DNA of 64,000 bases, taken from assembly GCA_027307335.1 (NCBI GenBank), contig DAHUXD010000051.1, positions 56,884 to 120,883 on the forward strand, read 5' to 3'. Each line of letters starts with the position of its first letter. Position 1 is the stretch's first letter. The stretch comes from Acidobacteriota bacterium (GTDB taxonomy: Bacteria; Acidobacteriota; Thermoanaerobaculia; UBA5066; Gp7-AA6). The notes under the pieces were generated by a model. That model worked only from the letters and a program-made list of their open reading frames with translations. It was not told where the DNA came from and searched no databases. Shown here one piece after another: positions 18,874 through 28,200 of this stretch. The position numbers and the translations under genes were made by a program.

Positions 18874-21447
18874 TCAGACCTTCTTCTTAATCTCGTCTTC
18901 GAGCTTGTGCAGCTCCTCGCTGCCCATCTTCTCGATCATCTCGCGCCGCCTCTCGTCCCGCAGTTGCTTGAACCTTTGCTGCTGCTCCGGATTGAGAAGA
19001 GGCGCTATCTTCGCGTCGAACGAGGCTCCGATCGCCTTCACGCGCTCGATCTTCTTCACCTTGTCGAGGGAGGTCTCCTTCTTCAGGGCCTCGAGCTGCT
19101 TGAACTCGTCCTGCAGGATCGGAATGACCTGCTGCCTCTGCTGAGACGTCAGCCCGAGCTGGATCGAGAAGGTGTCTGCCACTTCGGTCAGCGGATTGAC
19201 GACGAACTGCGGGTAAGGGGCGATCTCGTAATTGGCGAAGCCGAACTCGTTCGAGCGTGCGCCGTAGTAGCTGTCGCCCAGCTTGTAGACCGCGAACGAG
19301 TACGGGTCCTGTGCGAGATAGGTGATGAGCTTGCCGCCGTCGATCTTGTAGGGCGTCGTGGCTCCCTGATAACCGTCGCGCATCGGGTTGCCGTACCCGC
19401 TCGGGATGTCGGCGTACCGGCCGACGTGGAAGATGGTCGTCTGGCCCTCGGTCGTGAAATTCTCGCTGGCCTGCTCTCCGGTGACGTCGTTCTTTACCCA
19501 GAAGGCCTTGCCGACGATCAGGTCCTTCAGCTGCGCGTCGTTCAACTCGGTCGCGCCCTTCGCCTTCAGGTCGGCGACGGTCATGCCCTTCGCCGCGCCC
19601 TTGCGGGCCTCGGCCGACGGCGTGTACCAGATGGGAGAGGTCCACGCGCGCTCCTGGCCGGTCAGTGGGACCATGTCGGGCGGCGGCACTCCGGCCTTGA
19701 CGGCCTGGAGCAAGGTCCAGCGCGGCGTCGGGATCTCCAGCACGCGGGCGTAGTAGAACGCGTGGAGGCTCGCGTCGAAGTCGGGGTCCATCCACACGGT
19801 CTTGAGCTCCGTGGATCCGACGTCGTTCGTGTACGTCGCCTTCTCGAGGTCCACGGTGCTCCTGATCGCGGGCACGCGACCGGTCCACCTGTCGGCCTTC
19901 CGGTCGCCCGACCAGGCGACGTCGTAAATCTTCTCGAAGCTCTGGCCGTTCTTCGACCAGCCCTTGATGATCTGAACGCGATCGAGGCTTCCGGAGGTCG
20001 GGTCCTTCACTGCCCAGACGACGAAACTCGGCGCCACGCCCTTGCCCGCCGGCATCGGACGGAGGTCGCTGCCCATGGGGACTCCGCCCTCATAGGACCG
20101 GTGGATCCAGTCATTCCCCTCCAGGGCGTTCTTGCCGTAGCCCCAGCCGCCGAAGAACCGTACCTTGATGTGCGGGCCGCTGACGCCGAACGTCTCCTTC
20201 CGGTACATCGCGTCCCAGATCGAGGCGCGGGTGTTCTCCTCGGCCCAGGCGCCCGTCAGACCGCCGGGGTTCTCCAGACGCACGTCCAGCGTGCCGAACG
20301 CCAGGACCCCCGCGAGGCGCCGGTCCACCGTTCCGTCGATCTGCGCGTGGCCGCCGTAGAAGTTGTCCTGCCGGTAGGGGCTTGCGCTGTTGTGGGCGTC
20401 GGAGCCGCCCGCCATGCCGAACTTGTACGGGTTGTATCCCCGCACGTCCTGCATCGTGATGCCGTCCTTCAGGGCCTGCCGCCCGTAGCTGCCAGTGATG
20501 CGGTCGATGCGACCGTCCTCCGGCTTCGCGCCGAGGAGACCGACGGTGATCTCGTAGTTGGAGAACTCATCGGTGGGGGACAGCAGGGGGTGGGTTTCCG
20601 ACTGTCCCTTGATCTGCTTGATCTCGACTAGGCGCTCGTTGCGATCGCGCGAGGTGGCCCAGGCAGCGTCGATCGGCCGTCCGTAGCTGTCGACGTCGAT
20701 GGGGTACATGAGCCCATCGCTCAGATTGGCGTTGTGCGAGATGGCGAGCAGATCGTTGCCCGCCTTGCGCTGCGTGTCCATCCAATTCCAAAGGTCCTCG
20801 GGATGCGAGGAGTCGAGCGCGCTGTAGGGCATCGCCGGCACGTGGGCGCAGTCGCGGAAGAAGACGTTGCGGTGGAGGTTCTGGTTGTTGGGCATCGCCG
20901 TCCATTCGTAGGAGCAGAACGCCGTGAACTTGCCCGGGTGGTTGTTCGCGTCCGCGATCTTGACGTTCTCCCTCCAGATCGAGCCTGCCACCTGGGGGCT
21001 CATGAACGCCTTGACGGGAGGCCCGCTCAGCAGGTTGACGAGGTACGTGAAGACCTTCTGGATCTCCGCCTGGTCGTTCGGGTTCTTGAGGATGAGAGGC
21101 TGCGCCTCGGGGAGCTTCGAGAGCGCCGAACCCTTCGTGTTCGCCTCCTTGGTCACCCCAACGTACTCCGAGTGGTCGGTCACCCCCATGAAGTCCATCG
21201 GCGTCTCGATCTTGATGTCATAACCCAGGGGATGCTTGATCGTCTGACCCTGGGCGTACTTGAGGGCGTCGTCCGGGCCGGTGGTGCGGTTGCCGAAGAG
21301 CCATGCGTCCACCGACCAGCTGGTGTGGAGATGCGTTTCGCCGTAGTAGGCGTTCTTGTCGGGATTGGGCTGTGCCGAGGCCGCGGAAGCGGCCAGTGCG
21401 AGCGCAACGCCCAGGCAGGAGATCGCCGGAAGCCGCCGATTGCTCAA
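18874..21447 (-). CDS. DUF3604 (PHP-like) exported protein 2 with long C-terminal extension ending in a Spy/CpxP-like helical region
   Basis: YYGETHLHTSWSVDAW, DFMGVTDHSEYVGV; C-terminus LGLTSQQRQQVIPIL...LLNPEQQQRFKQLRDERRREM. TTG start with upstream GGAGG. Confidence 0.88.
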   Translation of the reverse strand: MSNRRLPAISCLGVALALAASAASAQPNPDKNAYYGETHLHTSWSVDAWLFGNRTTGPDDALKYAQGQTIKHPLGYDIKIETPMDFMGVTDHSEYVGVTKEANTKGSALSKLPEAQPLILKNPNDQAEIQKVFTYLVNLLSGPPVKAFMSPQVAGSIWRENVKIADANNHPGKFTAFCSYEWTAMPNNQNLHRNVFFRDCAHVPAMPYSALDSSHPEDLWNWMDTQRKAGNDLLAISHNANLSDGLMYPIDVDSYGRPIDAAWATSRDRNERLVEIKQIKGQSETHPLLSPTDEFSNYEITVGLLGAKPEDGRIDRITGSYGRQALKDGITMQDVRGYNPYKFGMAGGSDAHNSASPYRQDNFYGGHAQIDGTVDRRLAGVLAFGTLDVRLENPGGLTGAWAEENTRASIWDAMYRKETFGVSGPHIKVRFFGGWGYGKNALEGNDWIHRSYEGGVPMGSDLRPMPAGKGVAPSFVVWAVKDPTSGSLDRVQIIKGWSKNGQSFEKIYDVAWSGDRKADRWTGRVPAIRSTVDLEKATYTNDVGSTELKTVWMDPDFDASLHAFYYARVLEIPTPRWTLLQAVKAGVPPPDMVPLTGQERAWTSPIWYTPSAEARKGAAKGMTVADLKAKGATELNDAQLKDLIVGKAFWVKNDVTGEQASENFTTEGQTTIFHVGRYADIPSGYGNPMRDGYQGATTPYKIDGGKLITYLAQDPYSFAVYKLGDSYYGARSNEFGFANYEIAPYPQFVVNPLTEVADTFSIQLGLTSQQRQQVIPILQDEFKQLEALKKETSLDKVKKIERVKAIGASFDAKIAPLLNPEQQQRFKQLRDERRREMIEKMGSEELHKLEDEIKKKV

Positions 21448-21544
21448 GGAACGCCTCCTTCTTTTTTGAGCCGATGAACCGCACGTTGATCAGATCACCG
21501 CCTCGCGCGATGGGTCAAGGCGCGTTTCGATAAACTGATCCCGC

Positions 21545-22852
21545 TTGCCCGGATCGAAGAAGGGACACGGAATCGGGGAGCGGCGTCCGCTCCTCGCCCT
21601 CGGCGTCGCCACGGTCGTGCTCGCCGCGGTCGTCGTCTGGGCCGTCGTGATTCTCGTCCACGCGTTTCCGCCGAGGACCGTCCGCATGGCGACGGGACCT
21701 CACGGAGAGGCCGATGACCGGCTCGGCGAGCTGTACCGCGCGATCCTCGCGCGCAAGGGCGTCGACCTCCAGCTCGTCCCGACCGCCGGAAAGGCGGACA
21801 ACCTCGCGCGCCTGAGGGACCCGAAGTCCGGCATCCAGGCCGGCTTCGCCTGCGGGGGGCTGACGACCGCGGCGGATTCTCCGGGCGTGGTCTCGCTCGG
21901 CACGATCGGCTACGACCCGCTCTGGATCTTCTGCCGCGGCGTCTCGGAGCCGGTGCAGTTCGCCGACCTCACGGGCAAGAAGATCGCGATCGGTCCCGAG
22001 GGGAGCGGGACGCGGGTCCTCGCCCGGGAGCTCCTGAAGAAGAACGGCCTCGACAAGATCGTGCAGCCCGTCCCGCTGTCGCATCTCGCCGGGGGCGACG
22101 CCATGGAGCGCGGCGACGTCGCCTGCGTCTGCATGCTCACCTATGCCGAGTCGCCCGAGGTGCGAAAGCTCTTCGACGACGAGCGGGCGGTCCTCATGGC
22201 CTATCCGCGCGCGGACGCGTACGCCGCGCTGTTCCCGTTCCTCCGCAAGGTGGTCCTGCCGCAGGGCGTCTTCGACCTCGCCGCGAACCGGCCGCCGCAC
22301 GACGTGCCGCTCATCGCCGACGCCGAGAGCCTCCTCGTGCGCGAGGGACTGCATCCCGCGATCCAGTACCTGCTGCTCGAGGCGGCCGAGGAGATCCACT
22401 CGGGCGCGGGCATCCTGCAGCGGCCGGCGCAGTTCCCGGCGGCCGAGCCGGTGGACGTGCCGCTCTCGGACGAGGCCCGGCAGTTCTACAAGTCCGGCGG
22501 GAACTTCCTCCAGCGGCACCTGCCGTTCTGGCTCTGGGTCTTCGCGTCGCGGCTCCTCGTCGTTCTCGTGCCGCTGCTCGGCGCGGTGTACCCGCTCGTC
22601 CAGCTCGTGCCGTCGGCGATCGCCTTCGAGATGGAGAGGCGCATCGACCGCCTCTACGAGGAGCTCCGAGGCATCGAGGACCGCATCGGCGCACCCGGCG
22701 GGAACGCCGGGGAGCTCGAGCGCGAGCTCGACCGTTTCGACGACAAGGTCCGCACCGTCCGGGTGCCGGCCTCCTACGCGCGGACGCTCTACACGCTCAA
22801 GCATCACGCGAGCCTCGTTCGTCAGAGGCTCGCGCGAGTTCCGGTCGTCTGA
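21545..22852 (+). CDS. TAXI family TRAP-type solute-binding protein, membrane anchored
   Basis: N-terminal TM; MATGPHGEADDRLGELYRAILARKGVDLQLVPTAGKADNLARL; IAIGPEGSGTRVLARELL; C-terminal TM and coil. Confidence 0.8.
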   Translation: MPGSKKGHGIGERRPLLALGVATVVLAAVVVWAVVILVHAFPPRTVRMATGPHGEADDRLGELYRAILARKGVDLQLVPTAGKADNLARLRDPKSGIQAGFACGGLTTAADSPGVVSLGTIGYDPLWIFCRGVSEPVQFADLTGKKIAIGPEGSGTRVLARELLKKNGLDKIVQPVPLSHLAGGDAMERGDVACVCMLTYAESPEVRKLFDDERAVLMAYPRADAYAALFPFLRKVVLPQGVFDLAANRPPHDVPLIADAESLLVREGLHPAIQYLLLEAAEEIHSGAGILQRPAQFPAAEPVDVPLSDEARQFYKSGGNFLQRHLPFWLWVFASRLLVVLVPLLGAVYPLVQLVPSAIAFEMERRIDRLYEELRGIEDRIGAPGGNAGELERELDRFDDKVRTVRVPASYARTLYTLKHHASLVRQRLARVPVV

Positions 22853-22905
22853 GCCCTTCGCGCCGCGCTGCTCCCGTTAGCCGATGCCTCCGCGCCGACG
22901 CGACG

Positions 22906-23271
22906 TCACGTCGACGCGCGCGCCGCGAGCGTCCGAAGAAGCAGGATCGTCAGGACCCCGTGGAGCGCGACGGCCGGCCAGAGGAGCGGGCCGGTCGTCC
23001 CGCCTGTGCCGCCGGCGAACGCGAGCACGAGCGCGACGAGGACGCTGTAAGCGAGCAGGCCGCGCGCGGCCTGCCGGAGATCCGCGGCGGATCCCGGCCA
23101 GCACGAGATGCCGAGCGCGATCAGGCAGACGCCCGCGATCCGGCCCATCACCGCGCCCGAGGCGTCGAGTCCGGTTCCGAGCAGAAACCGGGCCGCGATG
23201 GCGGGCTGGGCGAGGAGAAGGACGCCCGTCGCCGCCTCCGCGGCCGCGACGAGCGTCACCAGAATCTTCAC
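22906..23271 (-). CDS. Small membrane protein
   Basis: 121 aa with about 4 predicted TM segments. Confidence 0.65.
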   Translation of the reverse strand: MKILVTLVAAAEAATGVLLLAQPAIAARFLLGTGLDASGAVMGRIAGVCLIALGISCWPGSAADLRQAARGLLAYSVLVALVLAFAGGTGGTTGPLLWPAVALHGVLTILLLRTLAARAST

Positions 23272-23302
23272 GAGGTCAGTGCGACGACGAGCGGCGCCGG
23301 TC

Positions 23303-25870
23303 TCACCAGACCCTGTGCATCTCCTCCTCGACCTTCTCGATCGCTGCGTTGCCGATCTTCTCGATGATCCTCTTCCGCCGCTCCTCCTCCATCTGCTTGT
23401 ACTTCGCCTGCTGCTCGGGATTCAAGAGCGGCGTGATCTTCGCGTCGAGCGAGCTGCCGATCTGCTTCAGCTCCTCGATCTTCTTCTCCTTGCTCAGCTT
23501 GGTGTCCTTCTTCAGCGCCTCGAGCTTCGGGATCTCTTCCTTGACGATCGGGACGATCTGCTGCTTCTGCTGCGCGGTCAGGCCGAGCTCGATCGAGAGC
23601 TGGTTGAGCTTCTCCGCGACGGGGTTGATCACGATCTGCGGCGTCTTGACGATCTCGTAGTTGGCGTAGCCGAACTCGTTCGAGCGCGCGCCGTAGTAGG
23701 CGTCGCCGAGCTTGTAGATCGTGAACGCGTACGGCTCCTGCGAGACGGGAGTGACGAGCTTCCCGTCCTGGATCCTGTACGACGTGGTCGTCCCCTGGTA
23801 GCCGTCGCGCTGGAGGGGACCGAAGCCGCTCGGCTGGTCCATGTACCGTCCGACGTGGAACACGGTCGTCTGGCCCTCTTCCGTGAAGCTCTCGCTGACC
23901 TGATCGCCGGTGACGTCGTTCTTCACCCAGAACGCCTTGCCGACGATGAGGGCCTTCAGCTGATCGTCGTTCAGAGCGACGGCGCCCTTCTGCTTCAGGC
24001 CATCCACGGTCATCCCCGCGGGCGCGCCCTTCCGGGCTTCGGCCGACGGCGTGTACCAGATCGGCGAGCTCCAGGCGCGCTCCTGGACCGTGTTCGGGAC
24101 GACGTCGGGCGGCGGCAGGCCGGCCTTGACCGACTGGATGAGGGTCCAACGCGGCGTCGGGATTTCCAGCACGCGCGCGTAGTAGAACGCATGGAGGCTC
24201 GCGTCGAAGTCGGGATCGCTCCAGACCGCCTTGAGCTCGGTCGCCCCGTTGTCGTTGGTGTAGGTCGCCTTGGCGAGGTCCACCGTGCTGCGCACGGCCG
24301 GGACTCGGCCCGTCCCCGGGTCGGGCTTGCGGTCGCCCGACCAGGCGACGTCGTAGATCTTCTCGAAGCTCTGGCCGTTCTTCGACCAGCCCTTGACGAT
24401 CTGGATGCGGTCGAGGCTGCCCGACGTCGGGTCCTTCACCGCCCAGACGACAAAGGTCGGCGCGATCGTGTTGTTGGCCGGTTTCGGACGCAGGTCGGAG
24501 CCCATGGGCACGCCGGCCTGATACGCGCGGTGGACCCAGTCGCTTCCGTCCGCGGCGGCCTTGTCGTAGCCCCAGCCGCCGAAGAATCTCACCTTGATGT
24601 GGGGGCCGCTGACGCCGAAGGTCTCCTTGCGGTACATCGCATCGAACAAGGAGGCGCGCGTGTTCTCCTCGGCCCAGACCCCGGTGAGCCCCGCAGGGTT
24701 CTCCAGGCGAACGTCGATGGTGCTCCCCAGGAGGACGCCGGCGAGGCGCTTCTCGACCGTGTCGTCCATCGCCACGTGGCCGCCGTACATGTTCTCCTGC
24801 CGGTAGGGGCTGCCCGTGTTGTGGGAGTCGGACGCCGCACCGAAGCCCATCTTGTACGGGTTGTAGCCGTACACGTCCTGCATCGTGATGCCGTCCTTGA
24901 GGGCCTGGCGCGCGAAGCTGCCCTGGATGCGGTCGATGCGCCCCGAGTCCGGCGGGAGACCCAGCAGCCCGCTGAAGATCTCGTAGCTCGCGAACTCGTC
25001 GGTCGGCGAGAGCAGGGGATGGGTCTCGGACGCCCCCTTGATCTGCTTCATCTCGATCAGGCGCTCGTTGCGATCGCGCGCGGCGGCCCAGGCCGCGTCG
25101 ATCGGGCGCCCGAAGCTGTCCACGTCGATCGGGTACATCTTGCCGTTGCTCAGGTTGGCGTTGTGGGAGATCGCCAGGAGCTCGTGGCCCACCTTGCGCT
25201 GGCCGTCCATCCAGTTCCAGAGGTCCTCGGGGTGCTTCGAATCCACCGAGGAGAAGGGCATCTCGGGAACGGCGCGACACTCGCGGAAGAAGATGTTGCG
25301 GTGCAGGTTCTGGTTGTCCGGCATCGACGTCCACTCGTACGAGCAGAACGCCGTGAACTTGCCCGGGTGGTTGTTGGCGTCGGCGATCCTGACGTTTTCC
25401 TTCCAGATCGTGCCCGCGACCTTCGGGCTCATGAAGGCTTTGATGGGAGGCTCGTTGGTGAGAGAGAGGAGATAGAGGAAGACCTTCTGCACGTCCGCCT
25501 GGTCGTTGGGGTCCTTCAGGATCATCGGCTTCGCCTCGGGCATCTTGCTGATGGCCGATCCGGGAGTGTTGGCGGCCTTCGTCACGCCGACGTACTCGGA
25601 GTGATCGGTGACGCCCATGAAGTCCATGGGGGTCTCGATCTTGATGTCGTAGCCCATGGGGTGCTTGATCGTCTGCCCCTGGGCATACTTCAGCGCGTCG
25701 TCCGGACCAGTGATGCGGTTGCCCAGCACCCAGGCGTCCACCGACAGACTCGTGTGAATGTGAGTCTCGCCGAAGTAGGCGTTCTTGTCGGGGTTCGGCG
25801 TCTGCGCGAGACCGACGGACGCGCCGACGAGAAGTCCGAGACCCGCCGCGAGCAAACGCGTTGGCGCCAT
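23303..25870 (-). CDS. DUF3604 (PHP-like) exported protein 3 with long C-terminal extension ending in a Spy/CpxP-like helical region
   Basis: YFGETHIHTSLSVDAW, DFMGVTDHSEYVGV; C-terminus LGLTAQQKQQIVPIV...LLNPEQQAKYKQMEEERRKR. Confidence 0.9.
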   Translation of the reverse strand: MAPTRLLAAGLGLLVGASVGLAQTPNPDKNAYFGETHIHTSLSVDAWVLGNRITGPDDALKYAQGQTIKHPMGYDIKIETPMDFMGVTDHSEYVGVTKAANTPGSAISKMPEAKPMILKDPNDQADVQKVFLYLLSLTNEPPIKAFMSPKVAGTIWKENVRIADANNHPGKFTAFCSYEWTSMPDNQNLHRNIFFRECRAVPEMPFSSVDSKHPEDLWNWMDGQRKVGHELLAISHNANLSNGKMYPIDVDSFGRPIDAAWAAARDRNERLIEMKQIKGASETHPLLSPTDEFASYEIFSGLLGLPPDSGRIDRIQGSFARQALKDGITMQDVYGYNPYKMGFGAASDSHNTGSPYRQENMYGGHVAMDDTVEKRLAGVLLGSTIDVRLENPAGLTGVWAEENTRASLFDAMYRKETFGVSGPHIKVRFFGGWGYDKAAADGSDWVHRAYQAGVPMGSDLRPKPANNTIAPTFVVWAVKDPTSGSLDRIQIVKGWSKNGQSFEKIYDVAWSGDRKPDPGTGRVPAVRSTVDLAKATYTNDNGATELKAVWSDPDFDASLHAFYYARVLEIPTPRWTLIQSVKAGLPPPDVVPNTVQERAWSSPIWYTPSAEARKGAPAGMTVDGLKQKGAVALNDDQLKALIVGKAFWVKNDVTGDQVSESFTEEGQTTVFHVGRYMDQPSGFGPLQRDGYQGTTTSYRIQDGKLVTPVSQEPYAFTIYKLGDAYYGARSNEFGYANYEIVKTPQIVINPVAEKLNQLSIELGLTAQQKQQIVPIVKEEIPKLEALKKDTKLSKEKKIEELKQIGSSLDAKITPLLNPEQQAKYKQMEEERRKRIIEKIGNAAIEKVEEEMHRVW

Positions 25871-25961
25871 GGCGACCTCCTCTTTCTGAGAGAAACGAGT
25901 TCCCGAAGTTAGCAAATCACTCGCGGCTCACCCGCGTCAACGCGAGAGATTCATCGTCCCT

Positions 25962-27428
25962 TCACTTCGCCGCGACGAGCGCCGGCGGCTGCCACGTCCC
26001 TTCGCCCGGCGGCAGAATCGACGGCGGCTCGGTCTTCGGCCAGTAGAGCCGCATCACGAGATAGATCGGACCGTCCGGCGCCGGCAGCCAGTTGGACTCC
26101 TTGCCTTTGCCGGGCGAGTCCTTCCGGATGTGGAGCGTGACGGAGCCGTCCGCGTTCTTCTTCATCTTCGAAAGCATCGGCGAGTTGATGAGATACCGAT
26201 CGATCGGGTTCTTGATGAGGAGCTGCGTCTTCCCGTCGTACATCGTGACCGACCAGAACGCGTTGACCGGCGGGAACTGGCCCTTCGCGAAGGTCAGCGT
26301 GTACGCGTGCTTCGAGCCGTCGAGCTCCTGCCCGGCGCCGTCGGTGCGCGTGAACGGGTACATCGCCTCCTCGGGGCTGTTTCCGTAGATCCCCGCCTTC
26401 GCCGCCGCGGCCCGCATGACCCAATCGCCGTTGTAGTGGGCGCTGTCACCGGGGAGGCCGCTCACCTGCCAGCCGTTGACCGCCTTGCCGGCCTTCGCGA
26501 CGGCCTCGTCGACCTTCTTGGAACCCTCCTTCATGCCGATGAGGATCGCGGCCTTGTGTTCGACGGAGAGCTGCTTGAAGTCGAACTTCTTGCCCGGACC
26601 CACTCCGATCGTCGCGAGCCTCGCGCGGATGTCCTTCTCGTTGTCCTGCGGCGGCGCGAACTGAAGGGCGAAGTCGAGGTACTCGAAGAACTCGGTCTTG
26701 ACGAGATCCTTGTCGATCTTCGGGAAGTCGACGGCGGCCGCCGCCGCGGGGGCCGGCTGCTTGAGGAAGCCCGACAGCGGCTGCGCCGCGTATCCGCTCT
26801 GCACCTTCTCCACGTTCGGCATGTCGGAGGGACCGATGAGCTGGGTCCGGAAGATCACGAGCGAGAAGTCGGTGCTCGAGCGGAAGACCTTCTTGATGCC
26901 GGCGGGCGTCTCGCCCTGCCACCGCGGGCCGGCGACGAGGTAGGCGCCGGCGTCGCTGCCGGTCGAGCGGCTGCCGATGTAACCGTAGTTGTACGTGTTG
27001 CCGTCGCAGAGCTGCACCGAGTAGTAGCGGGTCTTCTCGACGGCCGGCACCGAGATCACCATGGGCTCGGCCCGCAGATCGAGCCAGAGCATCGAGTAGG
27101 GCGTATCGCTGTTGGGCGTCGGGACCGAAGTGTCCTCGTACGTGAAGACGCGGTGCTGGTTGTTGATCTGATTGAAGGGCGCCTTCCACTGGCCGGAGTT
27201 CTTGTCGATGACGAACTCGTACAAGACCGCGTAATTCATGACGACCGGCAGCCCGTAGACGAATCCGTCCTCCGCGATCTTCTTGACTTCCTCGACGCCC
27301 GGGGCCGGGACGCCCGAGGCCTTGTCGGCCTTCTCCGCCTGCGTGACCGTGTCGTTCTTGCCGCAGCCGGCGGCGACGAGGAGGGTGACCACCGCGAGGA
27401 TGAACCCATTCCGGACGAAGCGAATCAT
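25962..27428 (-). CDS. DUF1254/DUF1214 domain exported lipoprotein
   Basis: VAAGCGKNDTV lipobox; EDGFVYGLPVVMNYAVLYEF...HRVFTYEDTSVPTPNSDTPYSMLWLDLRAEPMVISVPAVEKTRYYSVQLCDGNTYNYGYIGSR; C-terminal DUF1214-like. Confidence 0.9.
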   Translation of the reverse strand: MIRFVRNGFILAVVTLLVAAGCGKNDTVTQAEKADKASGVPAPGVEEVKKIAEDGFVYGLPVVMNYAVLYEFVIDKNSGQWKAPFNQINNQHRVFTYEDTSVPTPNSDTPYSMLWLDLRAEPMVISVPAVEKTRYYSVQLCDGNTYNYGYIGSRSTGSDAGAYLVAGPRWQGETPAGIKKVFRSSTDFSLVIFRTQLIGPSDMPNVEKVQSGYAAQPLSGFLKQPAPAAAAAVDFPKIDKDLVKTEFFEYLDFALQFAPPQDNEKDIRARLATIGVGPGKKFDFKQLSVEHKAAILIGMKEGSKKVDEAVAKAGKAVNGWQVSGLPGDSAHYNGDWVMRAAAAKAGIYGNSPEEAMYPFTRTDGAGQELDGSKHAYTLTFAKGQFPPVNAFWSVTMYDGKTQLLIKNPIDRYLINSPMLSKMKKNADGSVTLHIRKDSPGKGKESNWLPAPDGPIYLVMRLYWPKTEPPSILPPGEGTWQPPALVAAK

Positions 27429-27442
27429 GCGAAACCCCTTTC

Positions 27443-28186
27443 TCAGTGACCGAGTCGTTCGAGAGCATCGCGCAGCGGCGCGTCGGAGATGTGGATGAGT
27501 CCCGAGTACGGGCGGTCCATTTCCAGGATCAGCAGGAGCGCGCCGGCCACCGAGACCGCGGCGAGGAAGAGCGCCGCCGTCGCCGTCGCGTTCGGCTTCG
27601 CGTAGAGGCCGAAGCTGACGAAGTTCACGGTCAGCCAGAAGACGACGACGGCGAGCAGCGTGAACGAGAGCGTGTTTCTCGATTGTGCCAGCATGAGGGC
27701 CCGCGTCCTGGCGATCGTCAGCATGAGGCTCTGGGCCTCCGACTTGAGAGCCCTCTGCAGATCGCTCTGGGGAGCGAGGCCGAGGACCTCGTCGTAGATC
27801 GACTGGCTCCGCACGGTCGGGGTCGCGACGGCCCCCGCGCCCTGGGAGATGTGAGCGAGAGTGTCGGCGACGGCCTCCTTGAGGAGTCCGCGCGCCGGGG
27901 CGGCTTCCGGTCCATAGCGGCCGAGAACCCGATCGAGCAGCGTCACGTTGGCCGAGAGCGACGTCAGCTCGTCCCTCTGCGTGTCGTAGGTGCCCTTCGC
28001 GGAGGCGACGAGCAGGCCGAGGACCAGGGCCGACATCGTGCTGACGAGCGCCATGGCCGCCCGCACCACATCCTTCGTCTCCGCGCTCAGGTGGTGTTCG
28101 GGCAGGACCCCGCGCAGGGCGATGCCGACGAGCGAGCCGCCGAAGACGCAGCCGAAGACCACGAGACTGGTCGCCAGCGGGCTCAT
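27443..28186 (-). CDS. DUF4239/bestrophin-like membrane protein
   Basis: VVRAAMALVSTMSALVLGLLVASAKGTYDTQRDELTSLSANVTLLDRVLGRYGPEAAPAR. Confidence 0.8.
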   Translation of the reverse strand: MSPLATSLVVFGCVFGGSLVGIALRGVLPEHHLSAETKDVVRAAMALVSTMSALVLGLLVASAKGTYDTQRDELTSLSANVTLLDRVLGRYGPEAAPARGLLKEAVADTLAHISQGAGAVATPTVRSQSIYDEVLGLAPQSDLQRALKSEAQSLMLTIARTRALMLAQSRNTLSFTLLAVVVFWLTVNFVSFGLYAKPNATATAALFLAAVSVAGALLLILEMDRPYSGLIHISDAPLRDALERLGH

Positions 28187-28200
28187 CGTAGCGGCGGAGG

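Noticed and set aside
22877-23660. ORFs 22884..23660 (+) and 22877..23104 (-)
   Set aside because: Arg/Pro/Ser-rich shadow frames overlapping the 121-aa membrane protein and DUF3604 C-terminus.
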